Of a DNA stretch of 39,102 bases, positions 23,157 through 32,900 are shown in pieces; positions within the stretch are counted from its first letter, which is position 1, and every line of letters begins with the position of its first letter. The stretch spans positions 1-39,102 of the forward strand of contig WKLE02005371.1 in NCBI GenBank assembly GCA_014885115.2, read 5' to 3'. The notes below the pieces were generated by a model, which made no database searches, was not told the origin of the DNA, and was given only the letters and a program-made list of their open reading frames with translations. The DNA is from Asterionellopsis glacialis. Its lineage: Eukaryota; Bacillariophyta; Plagiogrammaphyceae; Rhaphoneidales; Asterionellopsidaceae. The position numbers and the translations under genes are program-made.

Positions 23157-23702
23157 ATGTTCTTCTTTTTCGAAAACAAAAATATGTTGCATGGTAGTCT
23201 GTTACGCATCGATTCTACGATCATCTAGAGCCACCTACAGTCATTGCTTGTGTTGATTTACCATCTACGATAATATTCTTTGCCTGCATTATCAACTTGG
23301 ACAGAAAAACCTTACGCATAAATTAAATTAAAACCAAAGGTGATTTTAGCTGCTAAACAGTTGTTGAATCCCATCTTGGTTGAGGGATTAGATAGAGTAA
23401 GCTTAAATTTTTTTGTACATACAAACGTAGATTCAATGGTGGTATTGTGTGGGACACCAATAATGGTTCCGAAAAAAGTCTGTTGAAAACTGTTACACAG
23501 GGTTTCAAATACCTTGCAAAAAATGAAACTTCTAGTTCACATGGAAATTTCCCGGTCTTTTGGAACCGGGGATTTTGGTGGATTGACATAAATAGAATCA
23601 ACAATATTCTCTCTCTCGCTTTCAAGACAAAGAATTTTGCCAACAATAATAAAATAACTACAATATACATGAAGGAGATTGATAGTTTAAAATGATTTCT
23701 AC
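23157..23702. other. Convergent intergenic spacer
   Basis: This 546-bp AT-rich region between the 3' ends of FOXRED1 and NOG1 probably contains both 3' untranslated regions. Short frames on both strands (23353-23751, 23447-23695) have no domain. I see no repeat and no GGTACC motif. Confidence 0.5.
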
Positions 23703-25945
23703 CTAACGGCAATAATGTGTTCCATTGCGTTTCTTTCCTGTATTCATCCACTTCACCAAGTGAACAGCCTTACGCTTGTCACCTTCACCACTTGCTCCCA
23801 TCCAATTCTTTCTACCCTGTTTGTCAAGCTTCTTGGCAACTGCGGCCGCTGCATCATCCTTAAGGCCAATCTGAGAAGGCTCGCGAGGACGTGAGTGACT
23901 TCTTGCAAGGCTAGCTTCACGGCGGACTGATTCAGCCCTTTCTTTCTTGACCTTTTTCTTCTGACCCTTACTCATAGTAGTATCTTCCATTTCATCATCA
24001 CTATCTTCAGATGCAGCTCTTCTTCGACTAACAGAACGCTCGCGTTTCCTTCCACGCTCTCTTTCCCTGCCTCGTTCTCTGCCACGTTCAAGCATTTTGG
24101 ATGTGTCAACTCCGTAGCTATCCATCTTTGTTTTAATTCTGTCCTCGTCAAGTGCACCAGCATCATGCTTATCCTTCATACGCCCACGAACACTACGTGG
24201 CATCATAGGCTTATTCTCTGAACGATCTGTTCGTGAAAAGAGTCGTGTGTTTTTCTTCCTCTCACGGATGGCTTCTACGGCCGCCTCTTCTTCACTGTCA
24301 AGATCGGACTCACTTTCTTCGCCCATAGCAGCAGCCTGGAGTTCTTGGACAAGTTGCTCTTCTTCCTTTTCTAGCGCAGCTAGTTTGGCTTCGATATCAG
24401 GATCGATGTAATCGGCAATATTCTTACCATCCAAAATCTCAGGAATAGCATCAAATTTCCACGATTCATCCCTAAGATCATACTGCTCACGATAATCAGG
24501 AGCCCAAACACCTGGTCCACCATTCTCCCACATGAGATCACGAGCAGTCTTTTTAACACCATCACTGCCATCCATAGCAACATCGCCGTCCTTCTGAGAA
24601 TTTTTGACAGTTTGTGCATACCCAGTGGCAGATCGTTTCGGTTTGCGATCATCGTCAGCCTCAATAGGTCCTTTGTTTTCTTGTGCCTCACGGACAGAAT
24701 CAGGAATGTAAGCCGTACGCTCCACATTATCACGAGGAGCTGGATTGAACACCTGTAGACGATTCATAACTCCATCTACCTTCTTACCAGAGATACGAGC
24801 ATCGACACGAGATGCCAATAGCTTGTCGCAGGCGGCAGCCTTGACATCTGACACGCCCTCCTCTGACATATTTGACATGGTCATGAGAGTGCAGTTTGCA
24901 TCATCAGCCAATCCCTGTACCATATCCTTCTTCTCTTTTTCCAGAGTCTCCCATGGTTGTTGATCGATCTTGTTAACAACAACGATAAGTTGCTTATTAG
25001 CAAAGAGAGGTTTGATACTACGAAAGAGCGAGCACTGCTGTTCGATGGTGTAACCGCAATGTTCAGAAATGTCGACAAAATACAAAACACTGCAAGTCAA
25101 GTGTGCAAGAGCAGTAATGGCTTGCATTTCAATAGTATTGCGCTCTTCCAAGGAATGGTCAAGGATTCCCGGGGTATCAATGACTTGCCACCTCAAATAA
25201 CGATAGTCACAATGTCCAACAAAGAGTGACTTGGTAGTGAAAGCATATGGTTGAACGTCAACTTCAGCTCGAGTAATTTTGTTCATAAAACTAGACTTTC
25301 CTACGTTGGGGAGTCCACACATAAGAATTGTTCGAGTATTGGGATCAAGAGCAGGAAGACGAGAAAGATGCTTTCGAACTTCTTCCAAGTAGGCAAGAGC
25401 TGCCTTTTGGCGCTTGAGCACGGTACACATACGTCCTAACGCAGCACGTTTGAGGCATTTGCAACGGTATAAGGAGTCTCCATACTTGACCATACGAATC
25501 ATGTCGCGAGCGATACTATCGACAAGTGACCGTGCCGTATTGATCTGACCAAGGGCAAGCTTGTAGTGATCACGATCATAAAGGGTGTTACACAAATCGG
25601 CGTAGAAAGGGTGGATATCATTAAGACGAGGAAAATCACTCAAAATACCCCCTAATCTTTCTTGAATTGTCTGTTGCGTGAACTTGATCTTTCGCATACT
25701 GAAAAAGAAGAACAAATATAAAGTGTGACATTTTGATGAGTTACTTTCGGAGTAAAGAAAAGGGATTATGACCATGAAACACCAAGATGATTTCTGGAAA
25801 CTTACTAGAAAGATCGAATACGGGTGATTTTGTAACCAGGATGAATCACTGTTGGCGTACGACGTTGTGTCCTCATGAGAACGATATCGACAAGTTCCGT
25901 CGACGAGGGGACGGGTCCCATCTTTTTAAAGTTGTAAACTGGCAT
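23703..25945 (-). CDS. NOG1: Nucleolar GTP-binding protein 1 (NOG1/GTPBP4)
   Basis: Two exons, 25945-25806 and 25698-23703, encode 711 residues. NOG1 is an OBG-class GTPase that joins pre-60S particles in the nucleolus. The intron 25699-25805 (GTAAGT donor, TTTTTCAG acceptor) splits Tyr47; the join restores the family sequence RTPTVIH...[15 protein letters not shown], so the first exon starting MPVYNFKKM is required. A helical bundle ([27 protein letters not shown]) precedes the G domain: GLPNVGKSS (175-183), DTPG (221-224) and NKID (289-292). The C-terminal part contains the NOG1-typical tail with acidic stretches and a striking Arg-Glu/Arg-Ser section, [18 protein letters not shown], before a Lys-rich end. 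At 711 residues it is longer than the roughly 640 of yeast and human. The frame is also open 26 codons upstream inside the intron, which is not homologous. Confidence 0.95.
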
Positions 25946-26833
25946 GTTGAAGAAGTTTGGTTTCCGACAACGACGATATTGACCAGTTTATAAATATAAA
26001 AGATACGTTTTTACAAAGGACAGCAGCGGTGTAAGAACTTGAAATTTGTTGTTCCTTCCAAAGTCGATTGTGTGTTATTGTTCTTCAGGAGCTGAAACTA
26101 CTCTACGAGAAAGGGAGGGGAAGCAAATTTCACGTTTGCAGGCATGCATGCGTGCCAACCAAACCTATCCGATTTTTCCATTCCATTTTTTGCATGCTTC
26201 CTTGTGGACGTTTTTTTGGTGGCTGGTGCTGAGAGCTGGTGGCACATGCATGCGCTTTTTCCTCGCGCAAACGTAAAGAATCCTATATGGTACTAACCAA
26301 GGCGCTCGTGTACGTAAAAAGTATAAGTATTTCATGTTGTGTCACTCCTCATCATTTATTACTCCTGGTCGGCATGAATCTGGTTTCTTGCTCGAACTCC
26401 CTGGGGTATCGCAGTCGCTGACCGAACCAAAAAAATCCTCCTGTACTACAACGAGTCTCCGGCAACATCTAATCCTAATGGGAGATGTGATGGACCTCTA
26501 GGACCTACATTGAAAGTCTCTCTGGTGCTAGATAATATCTTTATCCAAAGAGAGTCCAATCATTGGTAACCAGAAATAGATGACCGCCCGCAGTATCATT
26601 GAAATGGTGTGGTCCTTCAATAATCTTTGTGTAATGAAAAAGACAACATTTAAATTTTATACTGACACTGCCTGCTTGAGTACAAAAGGTAAAATGTATA
26701 ATCTATTATTATTAATACATCATGGTACAGGAAGTAGACCTACCCGGACAATAACAACTTTCTTTTCGGTTGTTTATTCAAAATCGAAAAAAAGTCCGTA
26801 ATGAAACTCCAGAAGCAAGGCCAATATAGATAT
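25946..26833. promoter_or_regulatory. Intergenic region upstream of NOG1
   Basis: These 888 bp lie between the NOG1 start and the 3' end of the Rab-like gene, both on the minus strand, so the NOG1 promoter should be at the left side. A near-palindrome GGCATGCATGCGTGCC lies at 26141-26156 and CATGCATGCG recurs near 26247. Short frames on the plus strand show no domain. Confidence 0.4.
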
Positions 26834-28030
26834 TCAGTGTGATTTCTTGTTGAATTGCAAGGGTGGCCAAAACAAACATGTATTTTCTTTCGATGCATAT
26901 CGTTGATGCAAATCCAATACTTTGTTATTGGTGACAGTTGTAGGATAGTGTTCCACTGCTCTGGACATTGAAGAGTATTGCTCCCCCATTCCGTATTGTT
27001 GCTGTCGTTGTTCATTATTTTGTTCGTCAAGTAATCGTTCATTGGTAGATTCGAGTGCCAATTCTACAAGTGCTTCAATTGCTGCATCAATACCAGTACC
27101 ATCCATCGCACTTACTTCCATGTGCTTTAATCCATTTCGCATACACCAAAGTAATACAAGATCTTTATCAGGATGTGATCGATCCTCCGTGTTGAGGACA
27201 GAATCTAAGTACGACCCATCTGTTGTCCATGTATTCCCCGTTCTCATGTAGGTACTAATTTCTTCTCTACGACAGTGTTTATTGTTTTTGTCATCATTGT
27301 TGTTGCTATTATGATTCGATGGTACACTGTATTCATATCGACTATCCTTCCCCTTGAAGTTATTCCCTAATCCCATCACGTCACGCCTTGATGATGTTGG
27401 TAATGCTGGTTTTGAAAGTAAACTCGGTAATAGATCCATTTTGTTAGCTACAATTAAGACAGGAAATCGTCTCTTTCGTTGGTTGTGTTGATTCTTATCT
27501 CCATGTAAGGATTCCATTTTTTCCATTAAATCAGAATGCCATTGTAGTAGCTGTGTAAATGATGTACTTGATGTTGCATCATAAACTAGCATGGCAGCAT
27601 CAGCATGTCGAAAGAATGCATCACTCAGAGCAGCCGAGTACTTTGCTTGTTTTGTAGCCATGAACCGCTCACGACCAGCTGTATCCCACATTTGTAAACC
27701 AACCGTCATATGCTTTTCCAAGGACGGAGACCAGTGTATTCTATTCTTTGGGGAAGAAGAATCGGAAGCTTTCTTTTCTTCATCTTCACCTTCACTGCTC
27801 TCTACAACCTTAAGTTCACTATTGTCAGTGTTGTTGTTGTGATAAGCTGGATTTCGAACACTTGATGTGTAAAAATCAGCACCTACAGTAGGAACTCTTC
27901 GCGGATCAAAATTTGTTCGTAAGAAAAATCGACGTAATATACTTGTTTTACCAGCATTTGCTGCACCCAAGGCAATACATTTTAACCTCACTCGGCCAGT
28001 ATTTTTCCCACGTCTTTCTATTGATGCCAT
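26834..28030 (-). CDS. Divergent Rab-like small GTPase
   Basis: A single exon of 398 residues, about twice the usual Rab length. The G motifs are in order: GAANAGKTS (22-30), the switch I threonine in VPTVGADF (47-54), WDTAGRERF (115-123), NKMD (196-199) and SAMDG (307-311). LVYDATSSTSF and SAALSDAFFRHADAAM are typical Rab/Ras-superfamily segments. Two features are unusual. First, the residue after DTAG is Arg120 (codon CGT at 27673-27671) where nearly all Rabs have the catalytic Gln. Second, there are inserts of roughly 50 residues (about 58-108, acidic and Asn-rich) and 85 residues (about 202-287, Asn/Ser-rich). The C-terminus ends NKKSH with no CC, CXC or CaaX box, so membrane attachment by prenylation is not expected unless a downstream exon was missed. 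The subfamily is not assigned. It is divergent from the sulfotransferase gene. Confidence 0.85.
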   Translation of the reverse strand: MASIERRGKNTGRVRLKCIALGAANAGKTSILRRFFLRTNFDPRRVPTVGADFYTSSVRNPAYHNNNTDNSELKVVESSEGEDEEKKASDSSSPKNRIHWSPSLEKHMTVGLQMWDTAGRERFMATKQAKYSAALSDAFFRHADAAMLVYDATSSTSFTQLLQWHSDLMEKMESLHGDKNQHNQRKRRFPVLIVANKMDLLPSLLSKPALPTSSRRDVMGLGNNFKGKDSRYEYSVPSNHNSNNNDDKNNKHCRREEISTYMRTGNTWTTDGSYLDSVLNTEDRSHPDKDLVLLWCMRNGLKHMEVSAMDGTGIDAAIEALVELALESTNERLLDEQNNEQRQQQYGMGEQYSSMSRAVEHYPTTVTNNKVLDLHQRYASKENTCLFWPPLQFNKKSH

Positions 28031-28744
28031 TCTTGGCTACTTTAAGTTCACGAATTGCTTGGAGCAAAGGGGTGTCGTCTTTAGTGTGTTTGCTGTGGAG
28101 CCTATGATGTTGCAGGAGGAGCTTTTTAGTCCCATCCATGTGCGTGTACTGACCTCAAATCAAGCAAATAAGTTGTCGGGATGCGATGACGAACAGAAAT
28201 ACTGTTTCTTGCGGCTGCTTGTGCGGCGAGCGAACCATACCCCTGATACTCGATTCAAATCTACTGACACCCATAAATATTGTAGTTTTTTCCTCTTGTT
28301 TTTTCAAAAAAGAATAAACGCAGATGGAGAATCTATTCTGGGTGGTGTACGAGTACCAGGTACAGGTAAAATACCTTATACCCAGTACATATCATAATTA
28401 GGCTTTCTGACAACGCATGACGGTACATATATATAATATATTAATTAAAAAAAACAGCGAGTGTCCTTCGAACCTTGTTCGCAATACCAGGTACACTAAG
28501 TACAATAGTGATTTCAACAGAAGAATGCAATTTTTGGCAAGCAGAGCAAGACTCTCACTTCTCGTCTGGCCTACTTTCCTAACCCATCTTCTTACTACAG
28601 TGTGTAAATACCAGTAGTTTCTACGTAGGACTATTACATGTACCAGTCCTAGTAAAAGGTCCTGGGGACCTCGTACTGTAAGTTGGACTCATCCAGAGCT
28701 CAACACGACAAAAAAAGCAAGGAGGAAATCTTTCAAAAGTGACC
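28031..28744. promoter_or_regulatory. Divergent promoter, Rab-like / sulfotransferase
   Basis: This 714-bp spacer holds GTACCAGGTAC (28353-28363), TACCAGGTAC (28485-28494) and GTACCAG (28640-28646), the densest occurrence of the motif family beside the aureochrome spacer. An AT run lies near 28429-28455. The short frame at 28059-28397 has no recognisable domain. Confidence 0.5.
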
Positions 28745-29875
28745 ATGAGCGATTTTGCTGCCGCTCTAGGGGCACTCCAAAAGAGTGCAAAGAAGGTTGC
28801 TGCTGCCAGTGCATCTGAAAACCGAAATACAAAATATGCAAACAGCAGGGATGGTAATAATATGGATATTAATCCAAACAAGGATCACCGTAGTATGAAA
28901 CGTCAACGTCACAACCGCAACAATATCCATGATAATGATGATCATGATGGACGAGGATGCACCCCCTCCAAAAGAACGAAATCATCTTATAATTCGTATC
29001 GACCCACTGATTATCATCATTTACGAGTTAATATAGGATTTTTTTGCATTGGTGCACAAAAAGGTGGAACAACATGGCTTCATGAAATGTTATGTAAAAG
29101 TTCGAATTTGGTACTTCCAAAACAAAAAGAAATTCATTTTTGGGATTGGCATCGACGAAAGGGTTTGAGTTGGTATAGTGATCAATTTAATAATCTTGAT
29201 AATGGACGAGAGAAGGAGGGAAGAAGAATTCACAAAATACTAGGAGAAATTACGCCATGCTATATGACACTAAAAGAAGATGACATTTGTGAAATAAAAT
29301 CCTTGTTCCCATCCGCGCGGATAATATTTTTGGCAAGGAATATAGTTGATCGTGCATGGAGTGCATTGCTAATGGAATTAAGGAATGCTGTTCGAGGGAT
29401 GGAAGCTGGCCAATTTGGTACATCTGATACTAACAAGGTTGTAGATGCTCGTCAATTGAAAAAGATGGAAGAAGAGGCTAATCCTGATCGATACAATGAT
29501 GATTACTTTATTGAAAGATTAGAACATTCGACACATTCGACACGAAATGATTATGCTAGGGGATTACGACGATGGTTAAAACACTTTCCCAAAGATCAAT
29601 TATTAATTTTGAAATATGAAGACATTGCCGAAAGACCAAAGGAATTACTACTTCAAGTATTGGAACACATTGGCATTACGGATGTCGAATCGTACTTTAA
29701 TGAGCTTGGACGCGACAACCTAAAGCAAAAGTTCAACGTTGGTAGTAACCAAAGCATACGGCCCTCATTGCGAAAGAAGATGCAGCAACATCTATTAAAA
29801 AATACAGAGGACACTAACTCGCTACTTCAAGAACTTGGCTACAACTGGAAGTTAGGCGAGAGTAGTTATTCATGA
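28745..29875 (+). CDS. PAPS-dependent sulfotransferase family protein
   Basis: A single exon of 376 residues from the ATG at 28745 (CCATGAG). Sulfotransferases transfer sulfate from PAPS to carbohydrate, protein or small-molecule hydroxyls or amines. The 5'-phosphosulfate loop is IGAQKGGTTWL (just after residue 100), and the 3'-phosphate segment is IIFLARNIVDRAWSAL, with the conserved Arg and Ser. KQKEIHFWDW, YSDQF, GEITPCYM and LLILKYEDIAERPKELL match carbohydrate (heparan-type NDST/HS3ST-like) sulfotransferases. The first 95 residues are Ala-rich, then Asn/His/Lys/Arg-rich, with no signal peptide or membrane anchor, so the usual Golgi type II topology is not visible: either the protein is cytosolic or a 5' exon is missing. 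The 3' end is only 73 bp from the convergent TPR gene. The acceptor substrate is unknown. Confidence 0.87.
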   Translation: MSDFAAALGALQKSAKKVAAASASENRNTKYANSRDGNNMDINPNKDHRSMKRQRHNRNNIHDNDDHDGRGCTPSKRTKSSYNSYRPTDYHHLRVNIGFFCIGAQKGGTTWLHEMLCKSSNLVLPKQKEIHFWDWHRRKGLSWYSDQFNNLDNGREKEGRRIHKILGEITPCYMTLKEDDICEIKSLFPSARIIFLARNIVDRAWSALLMELRNAVRGMEAGQFGTSDTNKVVDARQLKKMEEEANPDRYNDDYFIERLEHSTHSTRNDYARGLRRWLKHFPKDQLLILKYEDIAERPKELLLQVLEHIGITDVESYFNELGRDNLKQKFNVGSNQSIRPSLRKKMQQHLLKNTEDTNSLLQELGYNWKLGESSYS

Positions 29876-29948
29876 ACGAAAAATTGAATGGGTTACTTTA
29901 AAAGTGATTCATTTCAGTAGCATTGAATCTATTGTTAATATTTTGCTC

Positions 29949-32900
29949 TCATCTGCGCATTTTTCGTTTGATCGCATCAATATATCGATGTACAGCAACA
30001 ACGTCGAGATTATCTGTGCCGAGCTCAGCTGTTCGAATACGCAAACACTCATTGAAACAGGCAAGAGCTCTTTCATACTCCGATCGTTTTCCATAGATTC
30101 GTCCAAGATTGAAAAGAGCTGAACCAACATCAAGGCAATCACTACCCTTTTTAGCCTTGAAAATACGAATGGCCTCGACAAAACATGAGATGGCTTGGTC
30201 ATGTTCATTTTTGTTCACATGGATACAACCGATGTGCTGTAAACAATTCGCTACCTCCATGTCATCTGCACCCAACTTGGAACGATAGAGATCCAAGGCT
30301 TCCTTGTAGAATTTCATTGCCTGGTCAGCCTTTCCCCATTCATCGAGAATATTGGCAATGTTTAAGCACGAATCGGCAATATCCAAATGCTCATCACCAA
30401 GCCTGACTTTACGTATCCGTAGAGCTTCAATACATAAATCAATGGCTTTCTGGTAATTCTTACGTCTTGCGTGGTTAATGCCCATATTGTTTAGAGCCAA
30501 AGCAACTGCAACGTCTTCGTCACCAAGATTCTTTCTAAATATTCGGAGTGCGTCAGAGTAGGCTACCAGGGAAGCATCAAATTTTGACCGGCCGTCATGA
30601 ATTCCAGCCATTTTCATAATTGTATGACCAATGTCAACAGCATCATCGCCAAGCTGATCTCTTTCAATCTGAAGTGCATCGTCCAGGGACCGGAGGGCCA
30701 AGTCATAATCTTCCCGTTCTGCATGAATACTCCCCAGTCTCTTGTGAACTTTAGCAATCATGAGGTGACTTGGCCCATGATTCATCCTTGTAATCCTTGA
30801 GACCTCGTGGTATGTTTCAATTGCCTCATCACTATCACCCCATTCTTCCAGGACATTTCCGATTTCGAAAAGTGTGCCCGAAACTTTGTCACTGTCTCGC
30901 CCGAATATATTCGTTCTTATCTTTACAGCCTTCGTAAGGAACTTCAATGCCTCTTCGTAGTCAACTCGCTTATTGTGAATGACTCCGATCCTCACAAGGA
31001 CTTCTGCAACTTCGTCCGAATCTTCTTCAATCTCCTTTTTGAAAATCGTGAGACACTGCTGATAATGATTCAGAGCTTCATCATATTTCTCCTCCTCAAT
31101 GAGCCCATTTGCCACCTCCAGCAGAACTCGAGCAAAGGGAATACTCTCTTTACCCACTGTCTTCTCATAAACATCAAGAGCTTTCTGATAAAATTTCATT
31201 GCTTCGTTGCTCTTTTTTGACGCCGCATAGATCGATCCAACTTGCTCAAAGGCTTCCCCAATTTCCAACTCGTCATCCGCTAGTTCACTCTTCCGAATCC
31301 GCAAGCATTGGGCAAAAGACTCGAAAGCTTTGTCGAAGTCTTTTCTTTTCTTGTAAATTTGTCCAAGATTAAACAAAATTGATGCTACGCTCAGATTCTC
31401 TTGTTGCTCAAGTCGATATATACGAAGTGCCTCCACATACGCACGAAATGCATAGTCTTCTTCACCATTCCGCAGATGAATAGTGCCGATGTATTGGAAA
31501 CAGTTTGCAACTTCGATATCATCATCACCCAGGTTTTCTCTGTATAACCCAAGGGCTTCTGTGTAGAATTTTAATGCTTCCTCGTCTTTACCCCACTCGT
31601 CTAGAATATTTGCCACGTTGTAAAGGGAATCACACGAATCGAGGTGCTCAGGCCCGAGCTTTGCTCGTCGGATTCGTAAAGCTTCCGTACAGAACTCCAG
31701 AGCCTTCGAATAATCATTTCTCCTTGCGTAATTTATCCCCAAATTATTCATTGCTAAAGCCACTGATAAGTTGTCGCCCTCTAGCTGTTCTTGATATATT
31801 CGCAAAGCCTCAGTGAAAGACTCTAATGACTTGTCATAGTCACCTTGTGCTTCATAAACACCAGCAATATTGTGAATTGTTTCGGCAACCTCAACAGATT
31901 CACTACCAATAGATTTTTTATACACATCAAGAGCATCTTGAAAAGATTTGATTGCATCATCGAACTCTTCGATCTCTGCGTAGATCCCCCCAATCTGATT
32001 GTGTGTCTTTGCAACAATACTCTGGTGGTCACTGGAAGCAAAATCAACTTTGGTTTCGTTTTCTTCAGGGTTTAGCATGCGAAGTACTTCTTCATAACAC
32101 TCTAAAGCCTCGCGATTGTCACCACGAGATTCAAGAACCTGGCCGACCTGAAGAAGAACAGTAGCAACCTCTTTGACAAGACCGTGCTCTTTGCTAATTT
32201 TTAAACTTTGCTTAAAAAAGCTTATGGAACTGTCCCAATTTCCACGCTTGGATTCGACTTGTCCCATCATCATCAGGATGTCTGCTACGTCAGTACTAGA
32301 ATCTCCTAACTGCTCACGACAGATACTCAGCGAGCCCTTTAGATTGCTCATGGATTTGTCAAAATCACCCTGGCTTAAATAGGCACTGCCAATTTTTTTC
32401 AGTGTCTCTCCAACATTTATATCCTTCTTTCCGTTTAAAAGCGTTAGAACTCTTAATGCTTCGGTGAAGCACTTCAAGGCTTCCGTGCTTCGACCTACTG
32501 CAACCTGGATCTCACCAAGCTGGAGAAGCGAAAGAGCACAGTCGATAGAGTCATTGCCAAGTTTTAATTTGCGAATCCGAAGAGCTGCAATTGTAGTATG
32601 GAATCCATGCAAAAGATTTTCAAAAGGCTGTCAGAACGGAAGAAACATACAATGCGAAAAGTTAGCCTTACACACACATCTTAAACATACCTTTTACTGT
32701 AGAATCAAGCGCATTGTCCCATTTACGAAGCTTGCTGTAAGCCTTACCCATAGCTTGGTAAGACTCGGCGATTTCCTCACTATCTTCACCAAAGTGTTCT
32801 AGTCTCGCAGGAAGTCCGTCGCGTATATTTTGAAGCGCCGATTCGTAGTCCCCCTTCGCGTTGTGTGCAAGCCCAATCGACTGGTAGCAATTTGCAACTT

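Noticed and set aside
32608..32690. Treating the C-terminal TPR block as a separate gene
   Set aside because: It has no in-frame ATG near its start (only a TTG), and splicing to the upstream TPR frame restores the repeat in exact register.
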